NCBI GenBank assembly: GCA_001873075.1
Contig: MNYL01000080.1
Span: forward strand, 1 to 5,085
Direction of reading: 5' to 3'
Length of the DNA stretch: 5,085 nt
DNA from: Fibrobacteres bacterium CG2_30_45_31
GTDB lineage: Bacteria > Fibrobacterota > Fibrobacteria > Fibrobacterales > Fibrobacteraceae
This document shows positions 1 to 5,085 of the stretch, piece by piece. The translations under genes and the position numbers were made by a program. The notes beneath the pieces were generated by a model. That model ran no database searches. It was not told the DNA's origin and saw only the letters and a list, made by a program, of their open reading frames with translations. Within the stretch, counting starts at the first letter, position 1. Every line of letters starts with the position of its first letter.

Positions 1-1318
1 CATCAAATGTAGTCTTCCCCCCTTGATAAATCAAGCCTGCAAACATTCCTAAGATGACCCCTATTCCGCCCAATAATCCAAACAAGACGCGGCGATTGAG
101 CACTCTGGAAAAAGCATCCACGACAATCAAAAAACCTGTGACCAACGCCATCAAAGGGAAAAAGACAGGAACCATACGCACCCCAGGTACCGTAGGCACT
201 CTTACGATAAACCAAGTAACAAACAAGAGGGCAATGCAGAAACCCAAACCCCAGTAAAGGGCAATTCGCTTTTTGGGAAACGATTCCTCTGAAACTCCTG
301 TAGAAACTGTATCTACGCGATCAGAGAATACCCGTTTCGTGACAAGGCGAAGGCCAAAATAAATCGCCATAAAACCACCCAAACCCAAAGCAATCCAGCC
401 ATAATCCACCAGAGTCCATTCTGGAGCAGAAGGCATGACAAGCTTAATTCGTTCCCACCATAAAGCAAAAATCACCGACATGGCGATCACGACACGAATC
501 GTAGGAATCGCACGCAATGGACGCACCCATAATAACTGAGGAATTAAAAAACCAAAGAAAAGTATTTCTGGATACCAAATTTCTTTGGTCATGAGTTCCC
601 AAATCCAAAAAGCAAGGAGCCCCCAAGAAAAGGCAATCAGCAAATCCTCTAATCTCCGCAAGCGACGCCCCTCAAGCTCTGAGAGAATCAAGACCAAAGC
701 AATACCAGAAAATAAAGCCCCCACAATAAAATAAATCGGGAAATAAGCTCCCTGCCAAGTGGGTACAAGAGTAATTGCAAAATCAAGACTCACAATGGTG
801 TGTACCCACAAAACCAAAGGGAACAACACCCAAGCGAGCGGGCGACGAAAAGCAACCAATGACGGGAATCGAAGCGATCCCCCATGAATCAACAAAAAGA
901 AAATGGAAAGGCAGAGATAAACCAAAATGGCAACAAAATCCCAAACAAGGGGAGATTCCATGTTTACATACAAATGTCGAAATAATCCCATGGGGAACAT
1001 AAAATAAAAACGTTGTGGAATGCCTAAATGAATCAACGGGAAAATAGCCGCTACAAACAAAGCCGCTATTGTTGAAATTTCTGCAGGAAAAGAAATTCGC
1101 TTTTGCCATTTGACATTCAACACCAAAAGCATTGCCGAGAAAAAAGTTCCGGCATGGGCAAGGCCTATCCAAAAGACAAAATTAGCAATGGGAGTTCCCC
1201 AAAATGTTTTCTGATCCAAAGCCCAACTCGCAGGGCCCACCGTCAATGCATGATCCAGCACAAATACGGATGGAACACATAAAAGGAGACCAACTATAAA
1301 GAGGACACGGAGAATCAT
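1..1318 (-). CDS. actC: NrfD/PsrC-family quinone-interacting membrane subunit, ActC-like (3' end outside window)
   Basis: This is a partial gene: 439 codons are open on the minus strand and no stop occurs before the left edge. The product is an integral membrane protein that should bind quinol and pass electrons to the adjacent Fe-S subunit, as the NrfD-type subunits of ACIII, Psr and Qrc do. Hydrophobic segments lie near residues 4-22, 43-69, 81-98, 124-146, 158-180, 190-213, 226-244, 249-264, 274-292 and 304-325, which fits a ten-helix NrfD core. WGTPIANFVFWIGLAHAG (residues 40-57), FPLIHLGIP (93-101), SPLVWDF (122-128) and VHTIVSLDF (172-180) match what I know of ActC rather than generic NrfD. 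After a polar linker (about 326-352), three more helices follow (about 354-373, 382-402, 411-431), beyond the usual core. The ATG at 1318 overlaps the stop of the Fe-S gene (ATGA), and a G-rich Shine-Dalgarno-like run sits 5 nt upstream. The family call is firm; ActC over QrcD is likely but unproven. Confidence 0.9.
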   Translation of the reverse strand, partial: MILRVLFIVGLLLCVPSVFVLDHALTVGPASWALDQKTFWGTPIANFVFWIGLAHAGTFFSAMLLVLNVKWQKRISFPAEISTIAALFVAAIFPLIHLGIPQRFYFMFPMGLFRHLYVNMESPLVWDFVAILVYLCLSIFFLLIHGGSLRFPSLVAFRRPLAWVLFPLVLWVHTIVSLDFAITLVPTWQGAYFPIYFIVGALFSGIALVLILSELEGRRLRRLEDLLIAFSWGLLAFWIWELMTKEIWYPEILFFGFLIPQLLWVRPLRAIPTIRVVIAMSVIFALWWERIKLVMPSAPEWTLVDYGWIALGLGGFMAIYFGLRLVTKRVFSDRVDTVSTGVSEESFPKKRIALYWGLGFCIALLFVTWFIVRVPTVPGVRMVPVFFPLMALVTGFLIVVDAFSRVLNRRVLFGLLGGIGVILGMFAGLIYQGGKTTFD

Positions 1319-2184
1319 GCGCGCCCCACCAAATACACCACCGAAGGATCCAATCCTTGAATGGATTTTAGTGTATAAATTCCACGGCCACGCACCGCTT
1401 GCGAGAGAGGTGATTCAGAATCCAGCCAATTTCCAAAAACGATGGCTTTTTTCGGACACGCCATAGCGCAAGCACTTTGCACTCCCATTCCTCTCCATTC
1501 CTTGCCAAGAGTTTTAGCGAGAAGTCGATCATTTTGAAGTCTTTGGACACAAAGTGAACACTTTTCCATGACACCACGATTTCGCAAAGGAACTTCTGGA
1601 TTGAATTTTGCAGAAAGTCCCTCTGCACGAGCATCTGTATAATTGAATTTGCGCGTTTTAGAGGGGCAATTGGCACCACAATAACGAGAACCAATGCAAC
1701 GAGGGTAAATCATCGCACTCATCCCATCAGGGGACGCTACAGCAGCCCCCGTGGGGCAAACTTTTTCGCAAGGAGCATCTCCACAATGAGAACACATCAC
1801 AGGAACCCCTTCACGCATTTCGATCCAATGCATAAAGCGACCCTTTTGTGCCTCACAATCATTCACCCGCGAAATATTATTCTCTAACACGCATGCAAGA
1901 ATACACTCCCCACAACCATTGCAAATATCCAAATCGATAGCCATTCCAAATCGATTGATTTCCTTGGGAAATTTAGGAAGAGGCCCCGGAATTTTAATGG
2001 GGACAAGATCACCCAGAGGAATATTACGTCGCATGGCTTGTTTTATTTCAAATTTCCAAAGCGAAATATCTGATGATGCTTTGGGAGCAGGAGAAAAATT
2101 TTTATTCCGCCGGCAACCCCACAACGCAAGACCACCCAAGACTAGACTTGCCACTTTCAAAAAATCTCTGCGCGATTGATCCAT
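1315..2184 (-). CDS. Tat-exported four-cluster Fe-S protein resembling the C-terminal half of ActB (DmsB/HybA-type ferredoxin)
   Basis: This 289-residue periplasmic electron-transfer subunit should sit between the NrfD protein and the cytochromes. The N-terminus has a twin-arginine motif, SRRDFLK (residues 4-10), then a hydrophobic stretch ending in WGC24, which could be a Tat signal or a Tat-lipoprotein signal. Four cysteine sets follow: C88/91/94/98, C131/134/139/143, C163/169/173 and C209/212 with C239/243. In the third set the usual second cysteine is Ser166 (CIGSRYC), so one cluster is expected to be [3Fe-4S] and the other three [4Fe-4S]. The sequences GMAIDLDICNGCGEC, RGVMEKCSLCVQR and CPKKAIVFG closely resemble the Fe-S domain of ACIII ActB. 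In ActB this domain is fused behind a molybdopterin-oxidoreductase-like domain; here it stands alone. The ATG at 2184 has an AGG 6 nt upstream and lies 3 nt after the pentaheme gene. The gene ends in an ATGA overlap with the NrfD gene. Other homologues to consider are QrcC and DsrO. Confidence 0.92.
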   Translation of the reverse strand: MDQSRRDFLKVASLVLGGLALWGCRRNKNFSPAPKASSDISLWKFEIKQAMRRNIPLGDLVPIKIPGPLPKFPKEINRFGMAIDLDICNGCGECILACVLENNISRVNDCEAQKGRFMHWIEMREGVPVMCSHCGDAPCEKVCPTGAAVASPDGMSAMIYPRCIGSRYCGANCPSKTRKFNYTDARAEGLSAKFNPEVPLRNRGVMEKCSLCVQRLQNDRLLAKTLGKEWRGMGVQSACAMACPKKAIVFGNWLDSESPLSQAVRGRGIYTLKSIQGLDPSVVYLVGRA

Positions 2185-2187
2185 AAT

Positions 2188-2703
2188 TTACCTATGACAC
2201 CTGGCGCAATCTGTAGCGGCGGGTGCAAAACCTTTTTCACCACGATGACAAGCAAGACATTCCCCCATTTTTACGGAAGCTCGTTTGCCGCGATCAATTT
2301 CTGCAATAGAGCCATGACAAGTCTCACAAGAGATGTTTGCTTTCGCATGAACTCCATGATGAAATATCACATGCGCAGGAACACGGCTTTCCGTTTGCCA
2401 AGGCATCGCCTTCGCTACTTGTAAAGCAGAATCCAACTTGGGAATACCCGCCGAATCTGTCAAGGGAAGACGGTGGCAATCCAAACAATCTTGCTTTGAG
2501 GGAAAATGTGCTTTATATCCCAAACGCGCCCCGGTGTGGCAATGCGTACAATCCAATCCTATATTTGCCCCGTGTAACTCATGTGAAAAAGCAATGGTTT
2601 TATTTTTGGAAGCGATAACATCTCCTGTAGAGAAAAAAAGATCTGCGGCAATCAACGCAATCCCAAAGCATCCCAAAAAGCACAAGAGTAATGTTCCTTT
2701 CAT
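2188..2703 (-). CDS. actA: Pentaheme c-type cytochrome, ActA-like (class III/c7 type)
   Basis: This 171-residue protein has exactly five CXXCH heme-attachment motifs, at residues 52-56, 73-77, 126-130, 149-153 and 166-170. A single N-terminal hydrophobic segment (about 4-20) would export it and probably anchor it, placing the hemes in the periplasm. Histidines before the hemes, in FSHELHG (39-45) and FHHGVHA (114-120), look like distal ligands of bis-His hemes of the c3/c7 kind. The layout (FSHxxH then CxxCH, later PAHVIFHHGVHA, ISCETCHG and KMGECLACHR) resembles ACIII ActA, which is also a pentaheme protein. The chain ends one residue after the fifth heme, and I believe it is somewhat shorter than typical ActA. 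Its ATG overlaps the stop of the monoheme cytochrome gene (ATGA), with an AGG 5 nt upstream. Its likely role is to pass electrons between the Fe-S subunit and the monoheme cytochrome or a soluble carrier. The heme count is certain; the ActA name rests on similarity plus gene order. Confidence 0.92.
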   Translation of the reverse strand: MKGTLLLCFLGCFGIALIAADLFFSTGDVIASKNKTIAFSHELHGANIGLDCTHCHTGARLGYKAHFPSKQDCLDCHRLPLTDSAGIPKLDSALQVAKAMPWQTESRVPAHVIFHHGVHAKANISCETCHGSIAEIDRGKRASVKMGECLACHRGEKGFAPAATDCARCHR

Positions 2704-3065
2704 TTGGGCCTATCAGGATCTGAAGTGTTGTTCATAAGAAAAAAGAGCCATGCAGAAAGAACCTTGGCCTCCGATTCAGTCAAAGGGTCAATGGTCATCG
2801 GGGGGTACTTGGAAGGATTTTGCGGCGTAGGATTTTTGAGATAGGCCACCAAAGCCTCCGGGCGCTCACGATATTTTTCAATATTTTCACTCATGGCAGG
2901 GCCCGCAAAAGGGCGAGTCCATCGGTGGCATGCATAACAATCCCTGTCATAAATTTCTTTGCCCTGCTTTTTCAAGGCATCGTCTACTTTAGGGAGCACG
3001 AAAGTCTCCAATGCAAACAATGCATTTACCGCCACAATCACCCAAACAAAAGAACGGAATCTCAT
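2700..3065 (-). CDS. Membrane-anchored monoheme class I cytochrome c (ActE-like position and role)
   Basis: This is a small single-heme cytochrome of 121 residues. Residues 7-22 form a hydrophobic N-terminal anchor or signal. The heme motif is C43-Y-A-C46-H47, and Met90 in YPPM is the likely sixth ligand, giving a classical His/Met heme of high potential. The C-terminal helix (ESEAKVLSAWLFFL) is typical of class I cytochrome c. It probably carries electrons from the pentaheme cytochrome to an oxidase or other acceptor, the role of ActE in ACIII, although here the gene precedes the pentaheme gene rather than following the NrfD gene. Start choice: an in-frame GTG lies at 3071, but the ATG at 3065 is preferred because a GGAG lies 5 nt before it. 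With this start, the gene begins 2 nt after the dehydrogenase stop. Its own stop overlaps the next gene by 4 nt (ATGA). The heme protein call is firm; the equivalence with ActE is inferred. Confidence 0.9.
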   Translation of the reverse strand: MRFRSFVWVIVAVNALFALETFVLPKVDDALKKQGKEIYDRDCYACHRWTRPFAGPAMSENIEKYRERPEALVAYLKNPTPQNPSKYPPMTIDPLTESEAKVLSAWLFFLMNNTSDPDRPK

Positions 3066-3067
3066 TT

Positions 3068-3859
3068 TCACTCCGCCTTGAGAACTTTTCCCGAAAGAAA
3101 GGCAACAACAAATCGGGGAATAAATCGTTCGATAAAAACAAGCACTTTATTTTTCCAACCAGGAATCACAATATCGGGGTACCCATTGAGTATAGAAAGC
3201 ACTGCGACTTCAGCAACAAACGCTTGCGTCGACTGAGAAAATTTACAAAAATTACTTTTGCGTTGTGCTCCTGCGGTAGCATGAAAATCAGTTTGAGTAC
3301 TCCCTGGACAAAGAGCAATCACACGAACACCGTAATGGCGAGCCTCTTCCGCAATCGCTTCGGTATAAGACAAAACAAATGCTTTGGTTGCATAATAAAC
3401 AGCCATATAAGGGCCCGGATGAAAACTACCGATACTCGCCACATTCATGATCACCCCTTGGCGACGAGCGGACATCACTTTGAGTGCTAACTTAGAAAGA
3501 ATCATAAGACTTGACACATTGAGTGTCACCATTGATTTTTCTTTAGAGAGAGGCGTATTGCTCGTTTCTCCATAAAGACCCATCCCCGCATTATTCACAA
3601 GTAAATCGGGAGCTTTGCCCATTTTTTGAATGACCATTTCCCAAAGTTTTTCTGCATTTCCTTCTTGTGACAAATCACAAGTCAGAGGAACCACCTCAGA
3701 ACCATAGTGAGTGGAGAGTTCCGTCGCAAGAGCCGCCAAACGCTCTGTGCGGCGACCGACCAAAACAATCGCCTCTGCGTGCGGTGCCAGTCTTCGCGCA
3801 ATTTCAGTGCCGATTCCAGAACTCGCACCAGTAATCAAAACACACTGGTATCGTTTCAT
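3068..3859 (-). CDS. Short-chain dehydrogenase/reductase (classical SDR, DltE/YqjQ-like)
   Basis: This 263-residue protein has a complete classical SDR core, so it is probably an NAD(P)H-dependent alcohol/ketone oxidoreductase of the cytoplasm. The cofactor-binding glycine motif TGASSGIG is at residues 10-17, and NNAG is at 89-92. The catalytic residues are likely Asn114, Ser142, Tyr155 and Lys159 (YYATK). Arg36-Arg37 after the second strand (VGRR) favours NADPH over NADH. PGSTQTDF (185-192) is the usual post-catalytic PGxxxT segment. The C-terminal tail (about 238-256) is hydrophobic and basic, which might allow membrane association. The substrate cannot be told from sequence. The ATG at 3859 has an AGAGG about 10 nt upstream, rather far. 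It is the first gene of the leftward operon and ends 2 nt before the cytochrome c gene, so it is co-transcribed with the respiratory genes. That may mean a functional link or only a shared promoter. Confidence 0.93.
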   Translation of the reverse strand: MKRYQCVLITGASSGIGTEIARRLAPHAEAIVLVGRRTERLAALATELSTHYGSEVVPLTCDLSQEGNAEKLWEMVIQKMGKAPDLLVNNAGMGLYGETSNTPLSKEKSMVTLNVSSLMILSKLALKVMSARRQGVIMNVASIGSFHPGPYMAVYYATKAFVLSYTEAIAEEARHYGVRVIALCPGSTQTDFHATAGAQRKSNFCKFSQSTQAFVAEVAVLSILNGYPDIVIPGWKNKVLVFIERFIPRFVVAFLSGKVLKAE

Positions 3860-3952
3860 CGCTTTAGAACCTCTAGGTAACTCGTTGGTAAATAAAATGG
3901 CTCTGATTATTTATATTTAACTTACCTTTTTTTATTGATTTCTGCTGGTTTT
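3860..3952. other. Divergent AT-rich intergenic region
   Basis: This 93-bp gap separates the leftward dehydrogenase-respiratory operon from the rightward mntP pair and must hold promoters for both. It contains an AT-rich core around 3906-3920. A possible minus-strand -10 (TATAAA) reads from 3915 to 3910, but I find no good -35 box for it. I see no clear inverted repeat that would suggest an operator, and the gap is too short for the Mn-sensing yybP-ykoY riboswitch often found before mntP. Confidence 0.6.
3885..3913 (+). promoter_or_regulatory. Candidate sigma-70 promoter for mntP
   Basis: TTGGTA (3885-3890) and TATTTA (3908-3913) are separated by exactly 17 bp and each match the -35 and -10 consensus at four or five of six positions. 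A transcript would start near 3920 and have a leader of roughly 30 nt before the ATG at 3953. The region is AT-rich, so a chance match is possible; TATATT at 3912-3917 is an alternative -10. Confidence 0.35.
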
Positions 3953-4513
3953 ATGGACATAATTTCCACTATTTTGATTGCTTTCGGTTTAGCGATGGAT
4001 TGCTTTGCCGTATCTCTTTCTACGGGTCTTTGTAATCAAAAAGTACCTCAAAAAGATATTGTACGCATGGGCCTCTTTTTTGGAGGTTTCCAAGCAGGGA
4101 TGACGTTGATTGGCTATTTCTTCGGAAGCTTGCTCCAAAAAGAAATTCAAGGCATCGATCACTGGATTGCGTTCATGCTTCTCGCTATTTTAGGAATTCG
4201 CATGATACACGAAGCTTGTACAGAGAAAGAAGAAGAAAAATGTACGATTTTGAATATCAAAAAATTGACAATGCTTTCCATTGCCACAAGCATTGACGCT
4301 CTTGCAGTAGGCGTTTCTTTTGCGATGATTTCGTACAAAATTGCTTTTCCTACATTCATGATTGGTTTTATCTCTTTCGGAATGGCAATCCTTGGTGGAA
4401 ACTTAGGAAAGCGAACCGCATCACATGTCTCCGGGAAAGGAGCAGAAATTGTGGGTGGCCTGGTGTTAATTGGCATCGGTATTAAAATTTTATTCGAACA
4501 TATAGGAGGATAA
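3953..4513 (+). CDS. mntP: Manganese efflux pump MntP (DUF204 family)
   Basis: This 186-residue inner-membrane protein exports Mn(II) and protects against manganese excess. The family consists of two homologous halves of three helices each, and both diagnostic repeats are present: AMDCFAVSLS (residues 14-23, Asp16) in helix 1 and SIDALAVGVS (113-122, Asp115) in helix 4. These acidic residues lie in the membrane and are conserved in MntP. The length is normal for the family. The loop between the halves is short, charged and carries two cysteines (C89 and C97, around EKEEEK). Start choice: an in-frame TTG at 3935 would add six residues, but the ATG at 3953 gives the expected MntP N-terminus. 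Neither has a strong Shine-Dalgarno site, so translation may be weak. The gene is first of a two-gene unit, and no Mn riboswitch fits in the short leader. Its neighbour is a flavin reductase-family protein with no obvious manganese role. Confidence 0.93.
   Translation: MDIISTILIAFGLAMDCFAVSLSTGLCNQKVPQKDIVRMGLFFGGFQAGMTLIGYFFGSLLQKEIQGIDHWIAFMLLAILGIRMIHEACTEKEEEKCTILNIKKLTMLSIATSIDALAVGVSFAMISYKIAFPTFMIGFISFGMAILGGNLGKRTASHVSGKGAEIVGGLVLIGIGIKILFEHIGG
4504..4509 (+). promoter_or_regulatory. Strong ribosome binding site embedded in the end of mntP
   Basis: A perfect AGGAGG lies 7 nt before the ATG at 4517. It is made from the last coding bases of mntP (the Ile-Gly-Gly codons just before its TAA). 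This fixes the start of the flavin reductase gene and points to coupled translation. It is much stronger than anything in front of mntP itself, so the second gene may be made in larger amounts. Confidence 0.85.
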
Positions 4514-4516
4514 ATA

Positions 4517-5023
4517 ATGAGCTTTAAAGAAATCCCAGCAGAGTCCCTGCAAGAAAATCCGTTTCATTTGATCGGCAAAGAATGGATGCTTGTCACTGCA
4601 GAAAAAGAAGGGAAGCTTAGCACCATGACCGCCTCGTGGGGTGGCCTCGGCGTTATGTGGAACAAGAATTCTGCATTTATCGCACTTCGTCCTCAGCGCT
4701 ATACAAAAGAATTTGTGGATGCATCTAGCCACCTATCGCTTTCTTTTCTTGACGAAACCCATCGCAAGGACTTAGCATACTGCGGTCGCGTTTCAGGGCG
4801 CGATGAAGATAAAATTTCTCATTGTGGGTTTACTGTCGCTCACGAAGGAGAAACACCCTACTTTGAAGAGGCTCGCTTAGTGCTTATTTGTAAGAAACGC
4901 TTTGCGCAACCCTACAAAGCAGACAGTTTTATTGATCCCGAAATTATGGAGTGCTACGAGAAAAAAGACTACCACACTCTGTACATTCTAGAAATTGAAA
5001 AAGTTCTCATCAAAGAAAAATAA
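4517..5023 (+). CDS. Flavin reductase-like FMN-binding split-barrel protein
   Basis: This 168-residue soluble cytoplasmic protein belongs to the flavin reductase-like family (COG1853 type), whose members bind FMN and in several cases reduce flavins with NAD(P)H. The N-terminal half carries the signature of this subgroup: STMTASWGGLGVMWNK (residues 35-50), then ALRPQRYTKEF (56-66), the region expected to hold the flavin. LSFLDE (75-80), SGRDEDK (93-99), YFEEARLVLICKK (115-127) and a closing KKDYHTLYILEIEKV (149-163) are the other typical blocks. The length is normal, and no fused ferredoxin or rubredoxin domain is present. Partners and the preferred electron donor cannot be told from sequence. 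It starts 3 nt after mntP with a perfect Shine-Dalgarno site and is followed by a terminator, so it ends the transcription unit. The family assignment is firm; enzymatic activity as a free-flavin reductase is not established for this subgroup. Confidence 0.9.
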   Translation: MSFKEIPAESLQENPFHLIGKEWMLVTAEKEGKLSTMTASWGGLGVMWNKNSAFIALRPQRYTKEFVDASSHLSLSFLDETHRKDLAYCGRVSGRDEDKISHCGFTVAHEGETPYFEEARLVLICKKRFAQPYKADSFIDPEIMECYEKKDYHTLYILEIEKVLIKEK

Positions 5024-5050
5024 AAGACGGTCACTCAGACTTTACAAATC

Positions 5051-5079
5051 CCGGAGCCATTGGCCCGGCATTTTTTTTT
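5051..5079 (+). terminator. Rho-independent terminator after the mntP-flavin reductase pair
   Basis: A GC-only stem of 7 bp forms between CCGG-A-GCC (5051-5058, one bulged A at 5055) and GGCCCGG (5062-5068), with a three-base ATT loop. After CA comes a run of nine T (5071-5079). It lies 27 nt past the stop of the flavin reductase gene. The T run is on the plus strand only, so it acts on rightward transcription. Confidence 0.82.
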
Positions 5080-5085
5080 GAATTT

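Noticed and set aside
783..1172. Minus-strand open frame of 129 codons inside the NrfD gene
   Set aside because: It is an out-of-frame shadow of the NrfD gene, whose own frame is open from 1318 to the window edge with clear family motifs.
2668..2703. Lipoprotein signal (FLGC, residues 9-12) at the start of the pentaheme cytochrome
   Set aside because: The Cys is only at position 12 and lies inside the hydrophobic stretch, which continues to about residue 20. A signal-anchor fits better.
1..3071. Identity as Dsr (DsrJOP) or Hmc-type complex
   Set aside because: DsrJ is triheme and Hmc has many more hemes. The five-heme count, CIGSRYC motif and ActC-like motifs fit ACIII better. Qrc stays a weaker alternative, since QrcA is described as hexaheme.
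3011..3490. Plus-strand open frame of 159 codons opposite the dehydrogenase and cytochrome genes
   Set aside because: The opposite strand encodes complete SDR motifs. The plus-strand product is basic, low in recognisable motifs and has no family resemblance.
3860..3952. A yybP-ykoY manganese riboswitch before mntP
   Set aside because: The whole gap to the divergent gene is 93 bp and the likely leader is about 30 nt, too short for this riboswitch. I also see none of its paired elements.
3935..3952. TTG start giving MntP six more residues
   Set aside because: No Shine-Dalgarno site lies before the TTG, and the ATG at 3953 reproduces the usual MntP N-terminus.

Overview
The window is about 44% GC by eye and almost wholly coding. 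It holds two divergent gene blocks that separate at an AT-rich gap near 3860-3952. It most likely comes from a Gram-negative bacterium with a periplasm and a cytochrome c-based respiratory chain: it has Tat-exported Fe-S and multiheme c-type proteins, a NrfD-type quinone-interacting membrane protein, and good Shine-Dalgarno sites. The phylum cannot be fixed from this sequence. The flavin reductase and MntP homologues are of types common in anaerobes and facultative bacteria, while the respiratory genes resemble alternative complex III (ACIII), so I leave the lineage open.

Left block, minus strand, transcribed leftwards from about 3859 and running off the left edge. The order is a short-chain dehydrogenase (3068-3859), a membrane-anchored monoheme cytochrome c (2700-3065), a pentaheme cytochrome c resembling ActA (2188-2703), a Tat-exported four-cluster ferredoxin-like protein resembling the Fe-S half of ActB (1315-2184), and a NrfD/ActC-type polytopic membrane protein (1-1318, truncated by the window edge). 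The junctions are a 2-nt gap, an ATGA overlap, a 3-nt gap and an ATGA overlap, so this is one tightly coupled operon. Together the last four genes encode a membrane complex likely to take electrons from menaquinol or ubiquinol at the NrfD subunit, pass them through Fe-S clusters and hemes, and deliver them to a soluble acceptor or terminal oxidase. The direction could be reversed.

Right block, plus strand. A manganese efflux pump MntP (3953-4513) is followed 3 nt later by an FMN-binding split-barrel flavin reductase-family protein (4517-5023). The ribosome binding site of the second gene is formed by the last glycine codons of mntP. A convincing rho-independent terminator closes the pair at 5051-5079.

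The main point of interest is that the respiratory module looks like a stripped-down ACIII. The pentaheme, Fe-S, NrfD and monoheme parts are present, but the catalytically dead molybdopterin-oxidoreductase-like domain normally fused in front of the ActB Fe-S domain is absent. Instead the Fe-S protein has its own Tat signal. The NrfD protein also appears to continue past its ten-helix core into at least three further predicted helices.
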